Positions 21,769 through 32,600 of a stretch of DNA of 64,000 nt are shown here, piece after piece (the first letter of the stretch is position 1; each line of letters opens with the position of its first letter). The notes beneath the pieces were generated by a model that was given only the letters and a program-made list of their open reading frames with translations, did no database searches and had not been told where the DNA came from. Origin of the DNA: Heliocidaris tuberculata. Lineage: Eukaryota; Echinodermata; Echinoidea; Camarodonta; Echinometridae. Position numbers and translations under genes: made by a program. The DNA lies in NCBI GenBank assembly GCA_025618425.1, contig CM046846.1, forward strand, positions 368,778 through 432,777, written 5' to 3'.

Positions 21769-23919
21769 ATGAATTCGTCTGTTCCTTTGAATGCTGTTAC
21801 CCGTACCAGCCCCGCCAGTGTGCAGGCTGACACGGTGGAAGTTAGTTTCACGGTTTCATCTCCGATGATAAGCAGTACACTAACTACCGGGGGTACGGGT
21901 GTGAAATCGTCGTCTTGTTCAGGGATTATTTTCCCAGGCTTGTCGACGAAAGGTAAGTTAGGGACCCCTGCGATCAGTGGGTCTCGGACAGGGACAAGCA
22001 CCTCGTTGTTTGCTAGCCCGGCAGCGGCCGGGCTCGGCTTTACAACAACAGTCGGGACTCGCAGTCCCGGCGAGGGGGTCGTCGGATTACCGACCACTGG
22101 CCCCCGATCTCAGGGCGTGAGTGTCGCCGGATTACCGGCCACTGGCACTCATGTCCGCTCAGGGGGAGCCGTCGGGGCACCGACCACTGGCTCCCACCTG
22201 AGCAAAGACGCTGGAGCTTCTCCTTCCAGTGTTCTATATACTCTTAGTGACTCGGCTAGCCCCGACTCAGCCCTAGTCACCACGGAGACGGCTACCCCCC
22301 GTTCTAAACGGGCCAAGCGTAGCCGTGAGAGATCATCCGAGCGCCCTGCCAAGCACGGCCTCTCGGGTACGGCCGAGGTGCCGACTTCTTTGCCGGAGGG
22401 CTCTGCCCCCCTTGCAAGAAGTCCAAAGGGCACCATTCGGCCAAGTCTCTCTCTAAGTCAAAGTCCAAGGTTGCCTCGGGTACACCTATGACTACGACTA
22501 GGAAGAAGTGCAAGGCCTCTTCCAAGACGCCAGACCCTTCTCCTTCGGCGGTCGATCAGGCGGAACTTCTTCGTTTTTTTAAGATAGTTGTGGAGAAGAG
22601 CGGGTGGTTACCCGCTACCTCCCAGTCGACCGCGGGTGGCACGGACCCCCCCTCGGACACTGACCAGTCCGTGGACTTGGGTGATTCGAACCTTGACCCG
22701 GTTATACCTGGTTCCGGTTCGACGAGATCCGACTCCGAGTTATCGGTTTCCGGTCTCGGTTTGTCGGTATCCGACCCCGGTTTGCCGATATCCGGTCCTA
22801 ATTTACAGGTTCCAGGCTGTCAAAAGCCTCTTGCTCATGACAGATCAATACTATCCGGTCATGATTGGCCCCTTGAGGGTCATGCTCGATCCCGGCAGGC
22901 GCAGAGCCGCCCGGACAGAGCTGCTCCTCCGGCGGCGCTTGGCGCCTTTCCCGGTGAGGAGACTTACGGCTCGTGGATGCACCCGCCCCCCTGGGGCCAG
23001 GTTTCCCACATAGCCGACCCTGATGTTGACTCTGATTCCGAGTCACAAGCCAGTGCGGTCCCCCAACCCCCTCGTGGTTTGGCAGCTGACGCGCAGGCTC
23101 TTTTGGAGAGATACTTACCTGAGACTTTCCCGCCGGCCCAGCCGGACTCGGCTCAGGCTTCTCTTCTCTTCAGGCAAAGGGCCCCTTCATCGGGGATACC
23201 CCTTACTGACGATTTCAAGACTGCCTATGAGGGCATAGCTGAACAGTTGTCGCTGCCTGAGGCTTCAATTGGTAGGAAGCGTCCCTTTGCCAAGGAATAC
23301 GCTTTCCGACCCCAAGATTCACTTGGGTTTTTCCAACCGAAGAAATTCTCGCCTGACATCGGGCATGTCGGGGCGAGACTTGGCGTGAACTTCAAGAGTA
23401 GGAGTTACACAGCCAAGGATAGGCAGGCACGTGACTTTGAGACCCACGCCAGATCTGGCCTGCGGCTCACGGCCTACCTAGGCTCTTTAATCAGCCTCAG
23501 GGTCAGGTCTCGGGAACTTCAGGTTTCCGAGTCTGACGGCTTGGTTTTGGATGAGATCCTGCTTGTTTTGACAGGATCTCTGTGGTCGCAGCTGACTGCT
23601 GCAGCTGTCCAGGCCACGAACTCTAGGAGAGAGATTGCTCTCTCGTCCTTAGGGGTTCTGGAGAGGGATATCCCCTCCCTCTTGGCGGGGATTCCCCAGT
23701 CGGGGGAGCATCTGTTTGGGGGTCAGTTCGCCGCTGTTCTTCAGCGCGAGATCGACTCCCGTAAGCACGCGCCATCAGCGGGTGAGCTCGGCTCCACCTC
23801 GCGTGGCGTTACCTACCGGTCAGCAGCCCAAGTCTGCTCGAGGTAGGGACTCTCCCAGAGGTAAGGGGAGTAATAGGGCCCGCGGCAAGGCTCCGGCCAA
23901 GCCCAAGCAGGCCTTTTGA
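21769..23919 (+). pseudogene. DIRS-A gag-like ORF1 with two compensating frame changes
   Basis: The first ATG of the reading frame is at 21769. The Ser/Thr/Pro/Gly-rich N-terminal part reads in frame to about 22400. A frame change at the C-run near 22401 moves it to the frame in which KKSKGHHSAKSLSKSKSK continues, a basic nuclear-signal-like segment. The conserved core follows: QAELLRFFKIVVEKSGW, ALLERYLPETFP, GIPLTDDFK and GLRLTAYLGSLISL, all with counterparts in DIRS-B. Near 23790 the frame returns, giving an Arg/Lys-rich tail (SPRGKGSNRARGKAP) that ends ...QAF with TGA at 23917-23919. DIRS gag proteins are thought to package RNA. A 4-bp ATGA overlap at 22488 is a by-product of the frame change, not a new gene. 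Base-calling errors could explain either shift. Confidence 0.75.
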
Positions 23920-25863
23920 GGGTGCGCCCCGAGCAGTGGATCACCAGGTAGGCGGACGACTACGGTATTTCCTTCCCGCTTGGGAAGCAATTACCGAGGA
24001 CGGCTTCGTTCTCTCAGTCGTGCGAGACGGCTTCTTCATAGAACTTGCAGAGCCCGTCCCGCACGGCGCCATCCGTATCCGCCCGCCAGTCTCGTCCGCT
24101 CCTCATCAGCAGCATATCTCGGCCGAGATACGATTGCTGCTGGAGAAGGGCGCTATAGAGAAGGTGAGAGACCACCCACATCTGTGTCTCTCCCCGATCT
24201 TTGTGATCCCAAAACGCTCAGGGAAGCTGAGGATGATCCTCAATATGAAGGTCATCAACACCTTTATCCCTCCGGAACACTTCCGGATGGAGACACTAGC
24301 GTCCATTCTGCCAGCAATCGAGCGGACAGATTTGGCGATTTCGCTAGATTTGAAGGACGCATACTTCCATATCCCGATACATCCACGCTCGCGGGATCTA
24401 TTGGGATTCGCCTTCCAAGGCGAAACTTTCAGGTTTCGTGCCCTACCATTCGGGCTGAGACCAGCTCCCCGTGTCTTCACCCGGGTAGTGTCAGCTCTAG
24501 CCGCCTTCCTAAGGAATCGCGGTCTCCGACTCTTTGTCTACCTGGACGATTGGCTCCTGGTAGCACATTCAGATCCTGTGCTCCGAGACCAGTTGCACCT
24601 CCTGCTCCAGACTACTCAGGAGCTAGGATTTATAGTCAACTGGGAGAAGTCGGAGCTGTCTCCCACCCGTACCCCAGTGTACTTAGGTGCGGAGATAGAC
24701 ATCCCGAATCAGGTCGCCCGCCCCAGCCGCGACAGAATTCGGACGATTACGTCAGCTGCTCGGTCCTTGCGTCTTTCTCGCAAGATACGGGCCAAGCGCT
24801 GGCTTCAATTTCTGGGCTACCTCGCAAGTCTAGTGGAGGTACTGCCAGACTGCAGACTTCTGATGAGGCCCTTCCAGTGGCACCTTTTGAACTTCTTTTC
24901 GCCGAGCGTAGACTCCCTCAGAGTATGGATTCCATTACCGAGGGAGATCAGACGTCTTCTCGCCCCCTGGGCAGACGAGACATTTCTTGCTCGAGGCAAG
25001 CCTCTCCGCACCCCTCTTCCGTCACTGTCCATCTCGACGGGTGCGTCCCTTCTGGGCTGGGGCGGCCATTGTGGGGACGAGATGATTTCGGGGGACTGGT
25101 CTCATCTGCACACTCTTCCCAATATCAATGTACTGGAAATGCTGGCGGCATTCATGTCGCTCCGCCAATTCAGGCGCACGATTGTGGGGCACTCCGTGCT
25201 TATCCTTACGGACAACACCACGGTTGCTGCCTACATCAATCGTCAGGGGGGAACTCGTTCAGTTTCCCTGAACTCCTTACCGCCCAGTTATGGAGGTGGT
25301 GTCGGACAAACAACATTGTCCCGATAGCCTCTTACATTCCCGGACAAGAGAATCTTATAGCAGACTTTCTGTCCCGGGGCAAGTGTCTCCCATCCGAGTG
25401 GTCCCTCCATCAGGAGGTTTTCGATCTTCTCCGCGCTACTTGGGCGCCGCTAGAGATCGATCTGTTTGCGACCACTCTCAACCACCGTCTTCCGAGGTAC
25501 TGTTCTCGGGTACGGGACCCGGAGGCTTGGGCACTCGATGCCTTCGCTCTCCATTTGGGACATTTTCGAGAGTATGCTTTCCCTCCGTTTCCTTTGATCC
25601 CTCAGGTTCTGAGAAAGATCAAGGAGGATCAAGCGTGGGTCCTGTTAGTAGCCCCACGCTGGCCGAGGAGACCTTGGTTTCCTCTACTCCTGTCCCTCCT
25701 GGCGGGACAGCCGTTTCCACTTCCACTGAGGCCGGACCTTGTGTCCCAGCCTCTGTCCGGGATCCTCCATCATCGGCCCGAGGTCCTTCACTTGACCGCT
25801 TGGCCGTTATCGGGGGAGACGCTAGAGCTTCGGGACTCTCTGAGAGAGCCTCTCAGTTTATAG
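23918..25863 (+). pseudogene. DIRS-A reverse transcriptase / RNase H / Dam-like ORF
   Basis: The frame is open from the gag stop (+1 relative to gag) with no ATG nearby. The RT spans about 24100-24850: SPIFVIPKRSGKLRMILN, SLDLKDAYFHIPI (first Asp), ALPFGLRPAPRVFT and YLDD at 24539-24550. The RNase H spans about 25010-25390: LSISTGAS where TDAS is expected (GGT at 25040-25042, so the first catalytic Asp is lost), NVLEMLA, LTDNTTVAAYINRQGG and LIADFLSRG. A one-base loss near 25275 breaks the frame, which resumes as TAQLWRWC. The C-terminal block, about 25440-25680 (EIDLFATTLNHRLP to EYAFPPFPLIPQVL), corresponds to the Dam-like methyltransferase region described in DIRS elements. It ends at 25863. 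Confidence 0.85.
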
Positions 25864-26846
25864 TCCAGAGTCGTAGAGATTCCACTAGATCTCTTTACAA
25901 CTCCCGTCTGGAAGCCTTTTCAGTTTGGTGTGAAGACCTCGGGGTTTCACCCCGTGAGGCTTCTGTGGGCACTATTGCAGATTTTCTGATCTCCTTATTT
26001 GATAAGGGTAGATCTCTTTCCACTATCCGTGGATACCGCTCTGCCATTGCTGCCATTCTTGTTGGCTTTCCGGACGGCTCGGGAGTTTCTAGCTCCCATT
26101 ACCTGACTAAGTTGCTGAGATCGTTTTTCCTACAACGACCAGCAAATCCAAAGCTGTCTCCTGCTTGGAGCCTTCCTAAGGTTCTGGACGCGCTATCAAA
26201 GCCTCCCTTTGAACCGATGAGCAAGGCTTCTCTCCATCATGTGACTGTCAAGACCATTTTTCTTATCACCATAGCTTCAGGGCAAAGAAGAAGCTCTCTT
26301 CATGCTCTTTGTACCTCTCCTGGTCATATCCGTTGGGAAAGGCAAGGTGTTCGCCTTATCCCCAAGCCCTCCTTTGTAGCCAAAAACCAGACGGCTTCCT
26401 CCGGATCGGTTGAGGTGTTTCTCAGCCCCCTGTCAGACTTCTCCTCAGTCAAGGAGGACAAAGTCTGGTGTCCGGTGAGGGCGCTAAAATGGTACTTAGA
26501 CAGAACCAAAGATTGCCGCTCGGACGAGCAACTTTTTCTCATTACTCGCGAACCTTTCTCCCCTGCTTCTAGAGAATCCATCTCTAGGTGGATTGTCGAG
26601 GCCATCCAGGCCGCTGGCCCAGAGGCCCTTCTCGCGGATAGCAAACCTAGAGCGCATGATACCAGAAGCATTAGTACTTCTTGGGTGCTTTTTCAGGGCA
26701 TTGCCCTAGAAGACATCTTGAGGGCCGCTTTTTGGCGGTCTCCTAACTCTTTCACTTCTTTTTATCTGAAGGACATTCCTTCAGGAGAAGTGCAGTTTGC
26801 GACTTCGTCTTTGAGGGCGGCATCTTCTGCCGTTGACCCCCGTTAG
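25829..26846 (+). CDS. DIRS-A tyrosine recombinase
   Basis: The recognisable recombinase starts at GLSERASQFIVQSRRDSTR and is open to TAG at 26844-26846. Its frame is open upstream to 25290, overlapping RT/RNase H in the -1 frame, as is usual for DIRS. The N-terminal SAM-like domain is followed by a catalytic domain with Arg in ASGQRRSSLHAL (about 26274-26310), the H-x-x-R box as AHDTRS (about 26653-26670) and the Tyr nucleophile in FTSFYLKD (about 26750-26773). All tetrad positions are present, so this may be the only functional enzyme of the copy. It would resolve and integrate the circular DNA intermediate. The start codon is unknown. Confidence 0.88.
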
Positions 26847-26893
26847 TCTTCTTCCCTTGGGACATGCCACCCCGGATTTTTATCCGTGCTAGT

Positions 26894-26990
26894 CTAGCAA
26901 TAATAGGTAGATACATTAATTTATTGTAGTAAATCAGTAAAATCATACCTGATTTTGTTATTTGCTAAATAAATTTATGTATCTACCTAT
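26894..26990 (+). repeat. DIRS-A internal complementary region
   Basis: The first half (26894-26933) is the inverse complement of the left terminus. The second half (26937-26990) is the inverse complement of the right terminus. They are joined at TCA (26934-26936), which is TGA on the other strand. This is the template that lets DIRS elements complete and circularise their DNA. Confidence 0.9.
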
Positions 26991-27049
26991 GTCCCTCCCT
27001 CCGTCCCCTCTCCTTGCCCAGCAACATGTCCTAAACGTTGTCTCTGGCA

Positions 27050-27247
27050 GCTCGTTAGAGGAAGATGGCGGGCGTGCGCTCGCGCATGTCGCGCATGTGA
27101 CTATGGGAAGGCGTCATACGGGGGTGGGGCGTGCGCGAATGTGACTTTTAGTTTCTCGGTGGTAGCGTAGTTTGGACCAAACTAGCAATAATAGGTAGAT
27201 ACATAAATTTATTTAGCAAATAACAAAATCAGGTATGATTTTACTGA
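27050..27247 (-). repeat. DIRS-A right inverted terminal repeat
   Basis: Inverse complement of the left repeat from GAGGAAGATGGCGGGCG to AATAATAGGTAGATAC, then a different outer end (AAATAACAAAATCAGGTATG) ending GATTTTAC-TGA at 27247. AAGATGGCGG (YY1-like) and CGCGCATG motifs lie near its inner end. Confidence 0.88.
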
Positions 27248-27282
27248 CTTGTGAGTCAAATGGTTTTGGTTATACAGTTAAG

Positions 27283-29380
27283 CAGGGGCGGATCCAGGAT
27301 TTTGTAAAGGGGGGGGGGGCACACAAAAGGGTTATCACACGTTTTGGGCTCTCTTGGTCATTAAAAATTCTCTGACAGGCAACAACAACAACGACAAATT
27401 ATTAGTTTCAAGGGGGGGGGGCAAATGTATACTTTTCTTTCAAGGGGGGGGGGGGGGGCGGGGGTACAACCTGGAATTGCCACCCTAAATCATCCACTGT
27501 AGTTAAGGGCTGAAAAAATATTTGTTAGCTTTCAAAATTCAACCAATGACATAAAATATCAGTAAAATTATCCAACATTGTTTAGTGAGGTTTTGCTTTT
27601 TCTTTTATAGAAAGTTCAGATTGTTAGGACACACTTGAATCTATGTGACCTTTATCGACCCTGCTCCCTTAAATAAAGTAAATCCCAACCAATTCCTGCA
27701 TGTAAAGCTGATTTTGATGGCTTTTTTAAATACGAAAATATGTAAAATATGATAGATAATTGAATGGGTCGATAGGCGAAAAATCCAATTGTTGAAGAAA
27801 ATTAATGAAGAATTGATTTCCAATTATCAGGGCCAAGATTTCAAACTAAATTTTAAAAGGAAAATTTGAGTAATTAAGATTAGTTTTGGTATTAGTTGTT
27901 AGCTGCAAGATTTGGGATGTGCAGCGCAGGGAAATGGGGGTTTCATGTGCATGGTGTATGATCGATGGAGGACAGCTAATCCACTCTGCCAGAAAACTCC
28001 CATCTCCCTGATAAAACTGAACCCCGCTGTATTGTTATGAGAATTTGTTAGTGTATTACTTAATGTGAAACCCATCTACCTAAAGAGAGGCTTAGTTGTG
28101 GATCAGTTGGGAGAGGGGGGGGGGGGGGGGGGGGGGGGAGGGGGTGCACAAACTCATTACATTTTCAGGGCGGATCCAGGATTTTGTAAAGGGGGGGGCA
28201 CACAAAAGGTTATCACACGTTTTGGGCTCTCTTGGTCATTAAAAATTCTCTGACAGGCAACAACAACAACGACAAATTATTAGTTTCAAGGGGGGGGGGG
28301 GGCGGGGCAAATGTATACTTTTTTTTCAAGGGGGGAGGGCGGGGGTACAACCCGGAATTGCCACCCTAAATCACCCACTGTAGTTAAGGGCTGAAAAAAT
28401 AATTGTTAGCTTTCAAAATTCAACCAATGACATAAAATATCAGTAAAATTATCCAACATTGTTTAGTGAGGTTTTGCTTTTTCTTTTATAGAAAGTTCAG
28501 ATTGTTAGGACACACTTGAATCTATGTGACCTTTATCGACCCTGCTCCCTTGAATAAGAAAGTAAATCCCAACCAATTCCTGCATGTAAAGCTGATTTTG
28601 ATGGCTTTTTTTAATACGAAAATATGTAAAATATGATAGATAATTGAATGGGTCGATAGGCGAAAAATCCAATTGCTGAAGAAAATTAATGAAGAATTGA
28701 TTTCCAATTATCAGGGCCAAGATTTCAAACTAAATTTTAAAAGGAAAATTTGAGTAATTAAGATAAGTTTTGGTATTATAGTATAAAGGTTAAGTTTTAG
28801 TTGTTAGCTGCAAGATTTGGGATGTGCAGCGCAGGGAAATGGGGTTTTTCATGTGCATGCATGGTGTATGATCGATCGAGGACAGATAATCCACTGTGCC
28901 AGAAAACTCCCATCTCCCTGATAAAACTGAACCCCGCTGTATTGTTATGAGAATTTGTTAGTGTATTACTTAATGTGAAACCCATCTACCTAAAGAGAGG
29001 CTTAGTTGTGGATCAGTTGGGAGGGGGGGGGGGGGGAGGGGGGGGGAGGGGAGGGGGGGGAGGGGGGGGGGGGGGGGGGGGAGGGGCCGGTGCACTAAAG
29101 TCATTACATTTTCAAGTGATAGGGGGTCGGGCTAACTCGGCACTAGGGCGAACTCGGCACTGCGCGGTGACTAGGTTTCAAGAGTTGAAGTCCACGCTCG
29201 CACCGTACCCTTTTTTTAGCCTTAAATTTCATGTTTTGTATAATTTTACTTCTTGAAATTGTCAAAATTACTTCTTTGCTAATCATTTTACACATTGATA
29301 GTGCGCAGCTATATGCTCCTATCTGACAAAAAAAAATGTTCTATTTTGGTCGGGGACATGTTCCCCTTGGATCCGCCCAC
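27283..29380. mobile_element. G-tract-rich TIR element with a ~0.9-kb internal tandem duplication
   Basis: It starts CAGGGGCGGATCC at 27283 and ends GGATCCGCCC near 29378, a hAT-like terminus. Inside, a ~0.9-kb unit beginning GGCGGATCCAGGATTTTG is present twice (about 27286-28167 and 28168-29105) with very high identity. Poly-G runs near 27309, 27412, 27445, 28116, 28290 and 29024-29083 vary in length between the copies. The ORFs are shadows of G tracts or the repeat; no transposase was found. The segment 29106-29360 is unique. Confidence 0.65.
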
Positions 29381-29561
29381 TAAAATTAATATGGAAAAGA
29401 AAGAATTTATCTCTTCGTTGCCTCCACTGTAACACCAAATTACATTCACACACATTTAGATTAAGCTGGAAAAAAAGGGGGAAAATTTATGGATTCAAGT
29501 TGTTTTTTTTTATTCAGTGATGACCGTATATCGTTACCTCTATTTATACCGGATGATATGA

Positions 29562-29573
29562 TGCGCATGCGCA
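29562..29573. promoter_or_regulatory. NRF1-type palindrome upstream of THOC2
   Basis: TGCGCATGCGCA, the palindromic NRF1 core, lies 40 bp upstream of the THOC2 start codon. No TATA box is obvious, fitting a housekeeping promoter. Binding is inferred from the motif only. Confidence 0.55.
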
Positions 29574-29612
29574 TAGCGTGAGCGAGCTAGCTAAATTATC
29601 TGCGAAGTCAAC

Positions 29613-29677
29613 ATGGCGAGTTTTCCAGTCAACGACGAGACCTGTAAAAGCTGGGAGAAAAGTGGCCGAAACGAGTT
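29613..29677 (+). CDS. THOC2: THOC2 exon 1 (start codon)
   Basis: It reads MASFPVNDETCKSWEKSGRN and ends with TT of a split Phe codon at the donor GAGTT|GTAAGT. WEKSGR is the conserved THOC2 N-terminal signature. Confidence 0.9.
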
Positions 29678-32600
29678 GTAAGTTGTCGATAAAATAGGAC
29701 ATTCCTATTCTTGTTTGAAGTAAAAAATGTTAGAGATACCTTTCGTGATAAAAATGATGGAGTTCTTGCCATGTCTGAGGGGGAAATCTCAATTTTCTAT
29801 GTGTATGAACTATCGAGTTGATGAAGAATACCCGCCATGATCACCGGCACGCACTCAACCATCACTGCAAGTGTACGTGTGTGTGAAGACGACGGCGCGC
29901 TGCTACTGCTAGACAAGCGGGCCGGGCAGCAACACTGCACTGCACGACTTCATTTCAGCACTTTGCATGTGATGTGTCAGTATCTATCAGCAGAGAAAGA
30001 TGACCGTGATTTGATTCGAAAACATCGTGTCTACATTCTAATACCTTGCAGGAGCAGGCTGTGGAGTACAGATAAGTAGACACGGTAGAGCAGTCGATTT
30101 ACTTCAAAATGAATGAGCGAGACACGCAACAAGAGCTTCCCACAATATGTCACATAAACGATGTGTGATCTGAAATCCAATTCGCTCACCACTGAGGTCT
30201 GTCCTGGTCAGGTCAGTAAGTGGCTTAGCTGAGTTCAGCGCCAGCACACCTCAACATCGTCAGTGAGGGTCGAATTATCAAGAGGTTAATTGTCAAAGGC
30301 AAAGCATCTTGTTCCAGAGCTGCAGAGGCATTCCTCGTTCGGCCGCTGCATCATGCAAATGGGTAAACGTAGGCACCTGGCTGGCTGATGGCTGTTCTAA
30401 AAATGCGTATCAAATTGAGCTTGCAGAGAGCTGCCTTTAGTAACAACAGCTTTTCATTGGCATCACGACTGCCCTTGTCTGCCATTGGAAAATTATGAGG
30501 AAGTGTTGCTTTTGCCGATTTTGCTCTGTAAAAAAAATGTCAGTTCTACTCCAAATCTATTATAAGGTCTGTCTTCCAACTTCTAAGATCAATAGTAACT
30601 GTCAAGCATGAGAAATTACGAGATCAAATGGATGGAGCTGTTATCCATCACAACCTAAGTTCCTGTTGGGTCGTCATCAATTTTGTATGTTTAGATGTGT
30701 AGCAGTTAATGAAAAAAAATAACTTGTTTTTGCTCCAGAAATATCAAGCGCAGTTTAACCCAGCCCATGGGAGTGCAGAAAAACTGATATACTGTTGCCG
30801 CCAAAGTCGACTTCAAAGCAATCTACATTTCAACTTGTGGATATGCATCGACATATCCATTAAAGGCTGGGCATGATACTTGTGATTGTGATGGCATGAT
30901 GACAGTAGTGAATGTATTCTTGGGAATTCGTCAGCAAATCTACATGACCATTATAGTTTGCCAACAAAATGATGAGGGAGAAAATACCCATTATGAAATA
31001 CTTTGCAGTAAAGGCAACTTTCAACGGGAGATGATTTGTCAGAATTTCTGATTAGAAAGTTGCTAGCCAATAGACACTGAACAATGATACCTCCGCCCTT
31101 ATTCTTCCCATGGGACAGAAGCATCCTACATCTGATTCCAGTTGTTCCCTCTGAATCTGAATCAACTGCAAAGTATTATGAAAGGGCCTGTTCTTGGAAG
31201 TTTTGACATTTGACATTTGCTTACAAAGTTACATTACCTGAGGAGATGGCAGACGTCCTCTGATATGCTTTTGACGGACTTGGCTGATACTGTGACTTCC
31301 TCCATCACAATCTAAGCCATGTTGAATTTTCATCAGCACAGCAGGAGGAATGTATGGCAGGCTGCTGCACTCCATATTGCTCCAGATGTGACACCTAGGC
31401 AAACAGTCTTCAAGAAGCAGATCTGAACACCAAAATGTCGAGCTCCACAAGGAAACTGTCGGTGGATGCCACAGATGAAACTTTGCTCCTACATGTCCAT
31501 GACACTGATGACGCTTTGCATAAAACCTTCAGTTCATTGTGTTCATTGTGTTCAATATACAGATTTTTTAAGTTCACTGTTTTTGGATTCAATTGCAACT
31601 CAATGTGAAGTGAGGAATTTGTTTTCAAATTTGGATTCATTATTGATGAAAGATATTGAGCCAAACAGAATGGAGAAAACTTTATGATGCGGATTTTAGG
31701 AAAGCTGAATATTTGTGACCATTGTGATACATGTACTTCTTGGACCAAAAATAACGAAACTGTGGTGCATTTTTAAATGTGGATATTTACTACTGCTATT
31801 GTGAATGAAGATTTGACTGTAATGAAAATTTCTTCTAAGAGTATAAACTCAAGAAACATCTGTAGTACATGTTGAATAGAAAAGTGATGTTATTTCTAAT
31901 TGATAAAGATAACAGTAAACCAAAGATTTATGTACAGGCAAACTGGCAAAACTGTTACAATAAATGTAAATTCTTCAAACAAATTCTTCTGACACACAAA
32001 CAAAAAACAGACAATTCTTATATATGAAACTTTTATTATAACAAGCAAAATACAATGGGCCAAACTTCCTGTATATAAACTTTTATTTAATTTTTTTTTA
32101 TTTTTTAGCAAAGTCAATGAACAAAGACTCTTCAGTAATGAATTGAAAATGTTAGTAGGATATCCTCACAATTTGTGTAGGCAGTTAAAAAGGGGCTCCA
32201 TCCAGCTTCATGAAAGCCTTCATGGACTTAAATTCCCCACCCCTTGAATTTTTCAATTACCAAATCACTGAGGTTTAGTTTCCTCAAGTTTTATCAATTA
32301 CAAAACATGTATCCTACATGTACCTGTTAAGTATATCCAGGGATTAACCCTCCTAAATATATTTTCTTTGAGGGCACTTTTTTCTAACAACTACAAAAAA
32401 TATATATTTGTTATCAGGAATTTGAATTAGAGGTCATAGAGGGTCACTTTTGGGACCTACTTATAAACTGATAAGGCTATTTCAAGACAAGATTGCTCCA
32501 AGCCCAGGGTACATACTGTATTTTGAGTACTTGCTAGGATATGCACGTTAAGTGTCGTTGCTTTGAAGTAAAATAGAATTTATGACGAGGGATTTCTTAT

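Larger units (their letters stand above)
19506..27247 (+). mobile_element. DIRS-A: near-complete DIRS-like tyrosine-recombinase retrotransposon
   Basis: A 7.7-kb element with the full DIRS plan: inverted terminal repeats, gag, RT/RNase H with a Dam-like domain, an overlapping tyrosine recombinase, and an internal complementary region between the recombinase and the right repeat. Both ends carry TGA (19506-19508 and 27245-27247), as does the junction in the internal region. It is not intact: gag has two frame changes, RT/RNase H has one near 25275 and a lost RNase H Asp, and a 1.16-kb TIR element sits in the 5' leader. DIRS elements replicate by reverse transcription and integrate as circles through a recombinase rather than a DDE integrase. 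It lies between HELZ2 and THOC2, on their strand. Confidence 0.92.

Noticed and set aside
22488..22491. ATGA stop-start overlap as translational coupling between two gag ORFs
   Set aside because: The upstream frame change at the C-run makes both parts one ORF1; the basic KSKGHHSAKSLSKSKSK segment continues directly into the second part.
21753..22525. Minus-strand ORFs over DIRS-A gag
   Set aside because: Mirror images of a stop-poor gag region; no family motif.
28975..29256. Gly-rich ORF
   Set aside because: A translated poly-G tract inside the tandem duplication.
29837..30079. 80-codon ORF after THOC2 exon 1
   Set aside because: No splice sites joining it in phase to exon 1, no recognisable motif, and THOC2 homology continues at exon 2 (39450).
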